From Cinnamomum chago (taxonomy: Eukaryota > Streptophyta > Magnoliopsida > Laurales > Lauraceae), in contig CP142453.1 of the NCBI GenBank assembly GCA_038049695.1, forward strand, positions 2,001,501-2,065,500: 64,000 nucleotides of DNA, written 5' to 3'. Shown piece by piece: positions 36,561-46,101 of the stretch (the stretch's first letter is position 1; each line of letters begins with the position of its first letter). The translations under genes were made by a program, and so were the position numbers. Below the pieces are notes generated by a model. That model had not been told where the DNA came from and did no database searches. It saw only the letters and a program-made list of their open reading frames with translations.

Positions 36561-37178
36561 TCCATCGTTTGAACCTGGACTTGAGAAAACAACATTCCGT
36601 GATCATGATAGGTACGATGAGGAGATAATACTATAACTGAATTTAGATTTGATCAAATTAGGTCAATCTGAGTCCGAGCCAGGTCTCATGTGTTAGGCTT
36701 GTACTGGGTTCAGGTTTTCGTCCGAGCCAGGTCTCGAACATAAATTGGGTTCAGGTCTGGGTCTAACCTGAACTTGACCTTTCTAAATGCCCGCGCTAAG
36801 TCCGAGCCCAGAAATAAAAATACGTTCAATTTGTGGTTATTTTATGAGATATTAATTAATGAGAAAATAAAAATAAAAATAAAACAAACAAATATAAGAC
36901 AAGTAAATATAACATTTATTACGGTTCGAAGCATGGCCCAACCCAACATTTATACAAAATAAATATTACTTTTTATATAAATAAGTATGAAACTTCAAGT
37001 CTTATGTAAATTAACATTTGCAAAATTGCATGTGGCCCTGTCTTTAGGAATTAGAATTTGAGGCCCACTTTAAAAAAGTTTATTGTATGTGGAGCCCATA
37101 TGTATAATTTGGTTGGATAGAGTTATTGAGCAAGGTGGATTTTTTCATCTGGACTCTTTAAACACCTATCCATAATAG

Positions 37179-37209
<31 letters not shown>

Positions 37210-37658
37210 TTTGAATTCATATAAAGAAGCTTAACAAAAGCAGACTCTGAATTGATTGATAGGGCTTATCTCTTGAAATTGATTTGATATTAGAGTCCAA
37301 TTTTCCAATCGATTAGCAAATCAGACTCCAATTTCGAAATCAAGTCCTATGTCTATAATATATATTAATAGGGTTACTAGATGACATTAAAACGCATTTT
37401 GGTGTCCGTCTGATTTTGTAGCAATAGAAATACTTTGTGGTTTTCTTAATGATTATTGATGAAAGGACCAATTTTTCATCCAATGGAGGGCACAACATTT
37501 TCCAATTAATGAAAGAGCCTGATGATCTAAAGGAAAAACTAGGCATGGATCACCGTCCATCTCACCTATATTAGATCACGTGTTTACATACAGATTAATT
37601 ATTTTCAGGTATTTTAAATGTAAATAAAATTTTAAAAAGTAATTAGTGGGTCTAGAAG

Positions 37659-37855
37659 TAGGGATGCAAAAAGGTATCCAATTCCCCGGTTTTCTAGAGG
37701 TTCCGACCTATAAAACACCGGATTTGGAACATATTTTAGATTTCGATTCATAAATGGGTTCAGGTCCAAAACACAATTTACATTCCGATTCATAAACGGG
37801 TTCAGTTCTAGATCCATACAGGTACCAACCCATGGATCCGAGACCCGGGATACGA
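37659..37855 (+). mobile_element. Partial hAT element related to 42618-42982
   Basis: Begins TAGGGATGCAAAAAGGTATCC and continues with GAGGTTCCGACC, AAACACCGG and repeated TTCATAAATGGGTTC. These parallel GGAGGTTCTGACCC, AAAACCGGGTCC and GTAAATGGGTCC in the complete nested hAT. The right terminus is not evident. Confidence 0.5.
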
Positions 37856-38808
37856 TTATTTAATGTTGCAAACTTTATGTTCAAAATCAGCTTTTGTAGT
37901 AGACTTGATAGATAGTTAAAAGTTGAATGATATCCTTATTTTAAGAATAAAATAATGAAATCGGTTATTTATATAGAATGAGTACCAATGTTTTAAAACC
38001 ATGTGCTCACAAACAACGTATTATCTTATCTATGGACCATGATTCCACTGAAAGTATTAACAACATATATTCCAACTCAATAATTTGTAACATGCATGTC
38101 TTTCAGCTTTCCTCATTGATAATTACAACTTGAATTTGTAGAATCTAACACACGTTTAAAAGAGAATAACTAATATAGTTAAGGGATATATGTTTTGGGG
38201 GTAGTGGTGATGTCTTGTCCACCAGATATGGATCCATATTTTTGTTACTATTTTTGTTTGAATATGAGATTTGGTTGGACTTTTTTAACTTGTTTTCCAA
38301 TTGAGCATGATTTTTCAGGAATCAGGACTTTTAAAGAACGTTTTCCTGATGTTCGATTATTTGTACGTGCCTGGTATAGTAGTATGTGTGTGTATGCATT
38401 GTTTATACATGGTCTAATCTTTTTCAACTGCCCCCTTTCTCATTTGCTTGTTTTAAAATAACTATTTAGGGCCTAATTGGTAAATTCACTTTACTAGTGA
38501 AGTGAAGTTAAGGGTCATTTGAAGAGATAAAAAAGAAAATTGAGTCAAATAAAAAGTACCATATTTCAAAAAAAAAAAAAAAACTCTACCTTTTATCAAA
38601 AGGTGTCCTAAAGTTATTTTTCGATGCGACTAAATAACAAAAAGTCATATTCCTTTTATAAAAATATGCTACATTCTCATTTCACTAAATGACAAAAGGG
38701 TATCACTTTTTTATTTAATCCCTCTCCCTTTTTTCTTTTTCTTTTTTTTCTGCCTCTTAATTTCCATTTACGGCACTTCACATTATTAGGGAAGTCAAGA
38801 ATTCATAA

Positions 38809-39075
38809 GAGCCTATTTGTTTGAAGGAATTTTTAATTTCAGGAATTTACAGTTGTTGTCCATGGAGCATATGGAACTTCCTCTTTCATTAGTGGAATTT
38901 TGAAATTTTCAACCTTTTAAATGTCACTTCTGGCTTTTAGAAATTCTCCAAATTCCAGATTCATGATCTCTAAGCTCTACTTGAGCATTGGAAGAACCCA
39001 TGGGAGGACAATATTTAAAGAACTTGTAACTCTCCCCCTATTAAATCAAAGGAATTTGGACAAACAAACCGGCCC
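38809..39075. mobile_element. PIF/Harbinger-type MITE, 267 bp
   Basis: The ends GAGCCTATTTGTTTGAAGGAA and the right end GGACAAACAAACCGGCCC are inverted. TAA flanks both sides (38806-38808 and 39076-39078). No coding capacity. A fragment resembling its middle (GTCACT, TTGAGC, GGAGGACA) recurs at about 39410-39500. Confidence 0.7.
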
Positions 39076-39762
39076 TAAATATAAGGACCTATTTGGTCAA
39101 AGGTATTTAGAATTTTCTATATCAGGAATTCCTAACAAAGTTCAACCGGAGGCGGGAGTAACACCCGTTGAACCTCAATCCGCTTTTAAAACCATAATGA
39201 AAACTCTGGCTTTGCTTTGGAATTCACATAAAAATTCAGCGACCGCCCCGAAAGCCCACGTGAAAATCCTAGGTTTGTTTTCAAAACTCAATTGTGTGTT
39301 TGTGTTTGCACACCTTAAACGAAAATCTCACATCCGCCATTGGATGTCCATGGAGAGTTTTGAATTCTTTGAATGTTGAGATTTAAGAATTTATAAAATA
39401 AACCCTGTAAAATGTCACTCTTGGCATGCAGGATTTTCAATTTTCAAAATGCTACAATTTGCTTGAGCCTTGGTGAAACCAGTGGAGGACAGAGAAAACA
39501 TGAAACCCCCAAAGACAGATTTCAAGGTAAGTAAGTATTTTAAAGAAGGAAATGAGATTTGTGCAAAGGAGCTGGAGACACATGCATGTGGGAAGCAGGT
39601 GCAATAGTGTTAAGTGTGGAAATTGCAATTGCAAATGCAAATGTACTCAATTGATTCTCCTCCCACAAGCTCTAAGCTCTCTTTTCAGACGACAGCTGCC
39701 ACCAACATGAGACAAAACATTGAGGCTGGTGCGTTGAGAGGCCGCGATCAATGCCAATTCCT

Positions 39763-39766
<4 letters not shown>

Positions 39767-39837
<71 letters not shown>
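39767..39837. repeat. (CT)n microsatellite, about 71 bp
   Basis: Uninterrupted CT repeat in intergenic DNA. Confidence 0.95.
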
Positions 39838-39841
<4 letters not shown>

Positions 39842-40249
39842 ATGATGCCATATCCCACAATACCATATTCATGCAATCATTTCATATGCCATGAGTGGCC
39901 TCTCTCTGTATTTCTGTGATCCCTTTGGGTGGCCCAAACTTTGCAAACACTAACCACATTACAATAATAATAGTGTTATTATGATATATGTGATATGATA
40001 ATCACATGTAACTCCATAGCTTTTACCAAAGAAAGGAATAGCCATGATAACAAAGTACTCCAATCCAGACATGTAGCCGTCGAGTCTGGAATGAAATGTT
40101 CATGTGAAGTTGGATATTGAAACACTTTCGGTGGGTCACTTCCCAACCGGCACAATGTCAATTTATCTATGTAGAATAAAGGATTCTTCTTTGAATCTCT
40201 TCAGCTTGGCATTAAAGGGCAAAAAAAAGGGTTTTTTCTTTAGGATGGA

Positions 40250-40575
40250 TAGGGGTGTTCATGGGCCGGGCCGGGGCATATCCAGGCCTGGCCTGACTCT
40301 AGAAACATTGGCTTAGGCCTGGCGGAAGCCCGACATGGTTCGTACAAGTCAGGCCCGAGCCATCCCATTTAAGCAATTGGGTGGGCCGAACTGGGCTTTT
40401 ATCAATTTTATTGGTATTCGAGCAGTTATTAAGTTAAATTACATGTATTTCTTACACTGGCCTGACTTTGGGCTTTCTATCACTTAATCCAAGCCCAGCC
40501 TGTTTATTAAACGGACCCTAATTACATATCCAAGCCCGGACCAAAGTGGGCTTGCCCGGCCCATGAGCAACCCTA
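40250..40575. mobile_element. hAT-type non-autonomous element, 326 bp
   Basis: The ends TAGGGGTGTTCATGGGCCGG and CCGGCCCATGAGCAACCCTA are inverted repeats with typical hAT termini (TAGGG...CCCTA). The 8-bp flanks AGGATGGA (40242-40249) and AGGATGAA (40576-40583) match at 7 of 8 positions. The inside is GGCCC-rich and non-coding, so it depends on a transposase supplied elsewhere. Confidence 0.82.
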
Positions 40576-40583
40576 AGGATGAA

Positions 40584-41211
40584 TGAAAAGGTATCCTGTG
40601 GACGAGAGCAATGCAGAAAATCAGCCACATTATCTTAGTCATTGATTTAATAATTTTAAAGTTTAATGCTCTCTTTTAATCATAGGGTTTTTCTTAAAAT
40701 TCAATTCAACAGTGAATAAAGGTCCAATAAACATAAAGTTGGCATGAGGCCAGATCTTGAAGGTAACAGTGTAAAAGGATTATATTGATCAAAGGTGGGC
40801 CCAAGTGAGCCCCATGGAGTTAAATTGTATGGGCAGTCCACTAGTAGGAGAAAACTGTAAAAAAATGTCCTTGTATTTTGTGTTTTTACTAAAACCTCAT
40901 TTGACTCGCAGTTAAATTGTAAAAATGATTGTACTTTCTAAGTTTTTGTTTTTTACTTGAGTTATCCTAAGAAACACTCAAATGATTATTTCTCTAAACG
41001 GACCTTGATTGGAACTTATCCTATTTGACACTATTTTTGGCATTATTCACAATTGGATTTTATCTCAAGGAAGTTTAGAAAAAGGCATATAATGAGCACA
41101 TTTTGAGGACCTACAGCTAGGGCTACTGGCTAGCATCATTTGATCAGCTTGTTGTTAAGAATTTCACTAATCCACATCCAAGCATTTCCATCACCATGAA
41201 TCCCTTGGTGG
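40584..41211. other. Intergenic region, nothing recognised
   Basis: AT-rich sequence of about 630 bp without frames, repeats or motifs I can support. Confidence 0.6.
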
Positions 41212-41416
41212 CACTACACCAAAAATCGGAAATTGGAACGGAAAAGCGTTCCTAATCCTCCCGTTCCTAATCCGTTAAACCGTTCCAATTTCCGTTCCAA
41301 TTTGGATTAGGAACGGTTGGTACCAAATTGGAACGGAAATTGGAACGGTTTAACGAATTAGGAACGGGAGGATTAGGAACGCTTTTCCGTTCCAATTTTC
41401 GATTTTTGGTGTAGTG
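41212..41416. mobile_element. CACTA-type foldback MITE, 205 bp
   Basis: The element starts CACTACACCAAAAATCG and ends with its complement (CGATTTTTGGTGTAGTG). The arms are almost perfectly complementary over about 90 bp each, built of repeated GGAACGG/CCGTTCC words, around a loop of about 17 bp (about 41305-41321). The 3-bp flank TGG is present on both sides (41209-41211 and 41417-41419). CACTA termini with a 3-bp duplication identify the En/Spm-CACTA superfamily. The near-identity of the arms suggests a young insertion. If transcribed it would form a long hairpin that could feed small-RNA production. Confidence 0.9.
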
Positions 41417-42260
41417 TGGCTATGCATTTACCTCTGAAGAAATGCCTTGTATGTTGTATTTTTTTTTTAACAAAAATCTCTTTAGTCTGAGTCTCTGACA
41501 ATGAAAGAAATTTAGTGATAAAGAAACTCAAAATGTGGACTAGTGCCAAATTAGGAGGAGATTAGTGCCTGAATGGATTAAATTGATCATAAGTGAGCCC
41601 ACTATGGTAGAGGAGAAAGTGAGAATTTGGCATTCTTTGCAGGCCCAGATGTGGTAATGTTGGTGTGTCCAGGCCCATTTTTCGCATGCTAGGAGAATGG
41701 TCTGGTCCCAGGCAGTACTGGAAATTTAAGGATCCACTCACAGGTCCACTCACTCCAACATATATAACACAAAAGTTGGGCCCAACCAGCTTTGATCCTG
41801 GTTCTGGCCTTGAGTTTAAAGGCCCATTTAATATATGGGTAGTTCTTGGATTAAGTGATAGGAAGTCAGAAGCCCAGTCTAGATAAATAACTCATGTAGA
41901 AAGCCCAAACAATTGATAGAAAGCCTGGCACATCCAGGCCTGATAGTTGAATGAGCAGGTTCAGGCCTGGGTTGTGTAAGATGGACTTAAGGCCTGTGTC
42001 AGGGTTGGGTTGGAGACTGGCCTGTCTTTCTAAATCTGGGAGTTGGGACAGAGTGCAATAAGGCATGTATATTTTGCAAATGAGCCAGAAGTATTTAAGG
42101 CCTTCCTTGGCCATGGACACAGGACAAATGAGTTTATTTTTAGTTGATTGATTTCTTTTATTTTTCTGATTGAAATTTAGATAGGTGGGCCAACTGAGTA
42201 GTTCCACTGTAGCCCAAGGGTTCCATCATTTATATCAACCGTTCATCTCTCTTTTGGAGC
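41417..42260. other. Intergenic region, no gene seen
   Basis: Frames at 41562-41753, 41665-41886 and 41866-42207 lie in sequence rich in GGCCCA/AGGCCTG words of the type seen in decayed hAT repeats. No domain is recognised. Confidence 0.5.
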
Positions 42261-42577
42261 ATCGTTTACATCACATCATTTAAGGTTTCGGTCTTCACTC
42301 TCCAGCTCTTGGTAGGGCCGGAAAAAAAAATCAGTTGTGTGTTTTTGGTGAAAAAGGGTGGTTTTTAAGGCGTGGGATGTTAAATCCCAAGTTGGGGGTT
42401 AAATGCAACTTTTCCTCCGCTCTTACAGGAGGAAAACCTGTAATTGCTACTTCTTTTGAATAAAAAAGGGTTTTTTATGGCGTGGGTGTTGATTGAGTGC
42501 TTTGATTGTAGGTTTTCCTCCTCTCTGATGGGAGGAAAACTCGTTGTTGCTGCCTATAGTGAAAAGGGTTTTTTTTA

Positions 42578-43442
42578 GGGGACGTCTATTAGCACCACAA
42601 TTTTGTCTCTCCACACCTAGGAATGTAAATGGGTACCCGATTCTCCGATTAACTGGAGGTTCTGACCCGTTAAAAACCGGGTCCGAGTCCTTATTTAGGC
42701 CCCGATAAGTAAATGGGTCCGGTTCCACCTTGGTTTAGACCCGTAGACTCGACAAATTTTAAAAAATATCTCCTAAAAATTATATTTTTTTAATATCATT
42801 CTCTACCTAAACCCGGACCCGAATTCAGACCCATACCATATATGGTTCTGGTTCTTGTTCCGAAACCAAGAAACCGGTTCCGAAGCGGTTCCAGGTCAGG
42901 ATCCGGTTCCACCTTCTCCTTGACGATTTCGGTTCTGGGTCCACCATGGACCCGGACCAAAACCGACCCGTTTACAACCCTATCCACACCACAAAGAAAA
43001 AAAAATCATTTCCTAAATTACCCTTCCCCCCTCCTCCCTTTCCCTTTCCCTTCCCCATTCCACCCTCTACCCCTCACCCCACCCCACCCTCCCAGTCTCC
43101 GGCGGGGAGGGACCCCCGGCTGGCAGCAAGCGGTCGGCGAGCCTGCGGCCTCCCTCTTTCTTCCTCACTCCCCCCTCCTCTATTTTCTCTCCCTCTCACC
43201 CTTTCTCGCCTCTATTTTCTCTCCCTTTCTCCCTTCCTCTTCTTTTCTCTCCTTCCCTCCCCGATGAAGGGGGAGGGAGGCTGCGGGCTACCGGCCAGGG
43301 ATCCCTCTCCGCCGAAAACTAGGAGCGTGGGGTGGGGGAGAGGAAGAGGGTGGAGGGAGAGAGGGAAAGGGTAGTTTAGGAAATGAAAAAAAAATTGTTT
43401 GCGGTGTGGAGAAAAAGAATTGTGGTGCCAATAGAGCCCCCC
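42578..43442. mobile_element. Mutator-like foldback element (with nested hAT), 865 bp
   Basis: The left end (GGGGACGTCTATTAGCACCAC) and the right end (GTGGTGCCAATAGAGCCCCCC) are inverted. Pairing continues for about 70 bp once the nested hAT is removed (AAATCATTTCCTAAATTACCC against its complement near 43371-43390). The 9-bp flanks are TTTTTTTTA and TTATTTTTA (8 of 9 match), which fits a Mutator-like insertion. The centre is unusually GC/CT-rich and itself partly palindromic (CTCCGGCGGGGAGGGA near 43095 against TCCCTCTCCGCCG near 43301). Frames here encode Pro/Leu/Ser low-complexity sequence without a domain. Confidence 0.75.
42618..42982. mobile_element. hAT-type element nested in the Mutator-like element, 365 bp
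   Basis: The ends TAGGAATGTAAATGGGTACC and CGACCCGTTTACAACCCTA are inverted. The 8-bp flank TCCACACC is identical on both sides (42610-42617 and 42983-42990), a perfect hAT-length duplication. Internal sequence is full of GGTTCCGG/ACCCGG words and is non-coding. Removing it restores the left inverted repeat of the host element, which proves the nesting order. Confidence 0.88.
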
Positions 43443-43807
43443 TTATTTTTAAGGCCTGGGGTGTAAAACCAAGTTGGTGTAGGATGCAGCTTTTCCTCCT
43501 CTATTACGGGAGTAAAACCTGTAATTGCTTCTTATACAATCCGTAGTAAGCTTGCTACTCCAATTTTTTACAGGTCTGGCTCGGGTTCTTAGGTCAGGTC
43601 TTTACTAGGGTCCCCAATGGCCTAAAGAGAAGAAAACTAGTTTTTAATTTTTTTTTTTCTACACCACTATTAGGGTACTAGTTTAAATTTGACATTAACC
43701 CTTTTTAATTTTTGGGACCATCAATGGAATATTACAAGCACCATGGAGTTGAATCTAGGAAATTTTCTCTCTTAATTTCCTCCATGGCATGCTACTAGAA
43801 TTATTAG

Positions 43808-44434
43808 CACTTTGTTTTCCAGGCCCATCCAATATGCCGGCCAATTGAGTTTGATTTAAATACAATGCTAAACATTAGACCCACAGACTAAGGAGAAGTG
43901 ATCCCATGTTAAAGAACTCTAGTAAGAATCATGCTGGAATAAATCCCAAAATCCTAGTCCCTGAAATGCTTTAACCCAAAGCTGCCAACCATCCAAAACA
44001 ATGGCCTGTACAGGCCAGAGGTTGTCCAACCCTACCCTACCCTCAACAAATGGAGGTTGGGCCTAAGGTGGGCTAAAGCTTTCAGTAGGCCTGCACTACT
44101 TATGCCTTTACCTGGCCTTTGCAATCCAATGTAGGGCCCGGTCGATGGTTGGGCCAGTAAGGCCTGACCCAAGGACTATAGCCATGGACTGGACTGAAAC
44201 CTAAAACGTTTGGAGTCGCAGACTTACCGCTGGTTCGATTGGTTGTAAATCTGCAATTGTAGGTTTACCGCCATTACAAGCAGTGGCAAAGCTGCATTTA
44301 GACACCAGAGTGACCAGACCCACAAGATTTGGGAAGCATGAAAATTAAAGGAAAAAGATAGACCACCCCTTAAAGACTCCAATCTGCAAATTCCTTTCCT
44401 AATTGGGATTTAACACTCCAAACAGTCCCCCAAG
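43808..44434. other. Intergenic region, nothing recognised
   Basis: About 630 bp rich in GGCC words (for example around 44000-44180) suggestive of another decayed hAT copy. No gene. Confidence 0.45.
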
Positions 44435-44846
44435 TAGGGTGCTAATGAACCGAGCTGAACCGGGCCCAGCCCAAATTAAGATTTGGAAAGGGCTTAGATA
44501 TTTTATTTGAGCTCATTTAATGGATGGGCTGGGCTTGGATTCCGTTGTAGAGAGCCCATAGCCCTACCCGATAGAATAATGTGTAAATATAAATCAGTGA
44601 TTCGAACACCGGTATGCACACATAGAAATAACCAAACTAGTTGAACTACACTTGAGACTGTGTAACCAAACTCTTTTTCTTAAATTATACATATAATTCG
44701 GGTTGGGTTAGGGCTTACTATTTTTCAAGTGGCCTGAGCTACTTATGCCCGATAAATGTCTAGGACGGGATTGGGCCTATAGATTTGAAATCGAGTCAGC
44801 GTGGATATTCTTTATCCGAGCTCAATCCGGCTCGTGAATACTCCTA
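44435..44846. mobile_element. hAT-like element, decayed
   Basis: The left end TAGGGTGCTAATGAACCGAG and the right end GGCTCGTGAATACTCCTA are imperfect inverted repeats with hAT-style termini. The inside holds GGGCTGGGCTTGG and other GGGC words. The flanking 8-mers do not match clearly, so the exact ends are uncertain. Confidence 0.45.
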
Positions 44847-44952
44847 TTCCTTGTTCCTTTAGTAACTATGGGCTAATACATCTTTCGAAAGAACTAGAAC
44901 GCTTCTTATTGCTTTGGGGAAGATCTAGGAGGATTGAAGATACATTATCTTC

Positions 44953-45520
44953 ATTTACATCGCATCATTTAAAGTTTAAATCTTCCCTCTCTAGCTCTTT
45001 TTTAGGGCCTAAAAAAGAATTAATCGTGTGTTTTTTGGGTGAAAAGGGGTTTTTTCAAAGGGGTGTGTTAAATACCAAGTTGGTGTTGAATGCTACTTTT
45101 CCTCCACTCTTACGGGAGGAAATGCTACAATTGAAGGCTCTCCTCACATAAGTGCGGGGCAAAAGATGCAATTGCAAGTTTTCCTCCACTTTGTTGGGAG
45201 GAAAACCTGCAATTTCTACATATACAATCTTGGTAAGGTTGCTACACTCCAGTTTGTTACAGGTTTGGCTCGAGATCTGAGGTCGAGTCTTTTATAAGCC
45301 CCCAGTGGCCTAAAGAGAAGAAAAGAAAATTTTAATTTTTTTTCCTCTACACCACTATTGGGGTGCTGAGTGTAACTTCGACATTAAGCCTCTTTTTTCT
45401 TTGATGTTGGGAGTTGGGACCATCAATGGAATATTGCTTGCACCATGGAGTTGAGTCTAGGTTTTTTTTTTGTTTCCTCTTGATTTCCTCCATTGGATCC
45501 TACTAGGATTTTTAGAATTT
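44953..45520 (+). repeat. Segmental duplication, copy B (intact at the transposon site)
   Basis: Partner of copy A at 42264-43807, about 2.7 kb away in the same orientation. At the position equivalent to the Mutator-like insertion it reads continuously (GTGAAAAGGGGTTTTTTC then AAATACCAAGTTGGTG). It therefore represents the empty site. Confidence 0.78.
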
Positions 45521-46101
45521 AAGTTGAGTGCATCCATCGCTCATCCTTCATGAGGGACAACATAGTGCGGCCGACTTTATAATACTTCTGAACCATTTAC
45601 ATACATGGGACCTCTTTAAGTACACTAAACACATCAAGTTTTCACCGATCCAAATGGATTCGACCGTTGGATTGAAGGTCAAGTTTTTTTTCCCTTTAAT
45701 AAGAAAACTACACATGGCCAGATCTAATTGTTCAAGTATGGCTCTCAACTTGTGGGCCTATAGAATTGTTCCCAAGCCCAGTTCTTGGACTTTATAAAAT
45801 AAAAAGGCCCTCATTTTACCCGAATTTGGTGGGCCGGGCCAGCTACTCTCACAGTTGGCCCATTAGATCGCATCACCAAGAATCCCATGAAGAACAAGAA
45901 GAAGAACTGAAAGAATATCCCCTTCATCCCTCTCTCCCTCCTCTCTTTTTCAAGTGGACACTGATCTTTCCCACCAAAGAAGGAGACTTATAAGCAAAAG
46001 GTGGTGTGTATACAGGGAGAAGAAGAAGAAGAGAAGGAGGAGGAAGAGCTTGTCTTTCTCTCTTATCCTTGTGTTGTTTATAGAGGAGGAAGGAAAAAAA
46101 G
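45521..46101 (+). promoter_or_regulatory. Presumed promoter and 5' leader of the MFS gene
   Basis: Upstream of the transporter start codon. It ends in a purine-rich stretch of GAAGAAG/GGAGGA words (about 46015-46100), probably the 5' leader. A long overlapping frame (45954-46463) runs in another phase across the leader and exon 1 and looks spurious. Confidence 0.4.

Larger units (their letters stand above)
36561..40240. other. Repeat-rich intergenic region, no gene seen
   Basis: Includes a TA tract (37180-37204), a partial hAT copy (37659-37855), a probable MITE remnant (38465-38800), a complete MITE (38809-39075) followed by related fragments, and a long CT tract. Frames at 38195-38461 and 38921-39379 run through repeat sequence and show no domain. 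Confidence 0.5.
42264..43807 (+). repeat. Segmental duplication, copy A (split by a transposon)
   Basis: The parts 42264-42577 and 43443-43807 together match 44953-45520. Shared blocks include ACATC-CATCATTTAA, TTTTCCTCC-CTCTTACGGGAGGA-type, AACCAAGTTGGTG-type, GGCCTAAAGAGAAGAAAA, CTACACCACTATT and GGGACCATCAATGGAATATT. Copy A carries about three internal subrepeats of the form GTGAAAAGGGTTTTTT...TTTTCCTCC...GGAGGAAAACCTG, and copy B about two. It is split by the Mutator-like element at 42578-43442. Confidence 0.8.

Noticed and set aside
38921-39379. 152-residue frame
   Set aside because: It runs through a MITE and its related fragments; composition is not gene-like.
42842-43374. Pro/Leu/Ser-rich frames of 141-142 codons
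   Set aside because: They lie inside the nested hAT and Mutator-like elements, are low complexity and have no domain.
17561-46000. A hidden multi-gene system in the gene-poor stretches
   Set aside because: Apart from the VQ gene, both strands show only short frames without domains and clear transposon or microsatellite structure.
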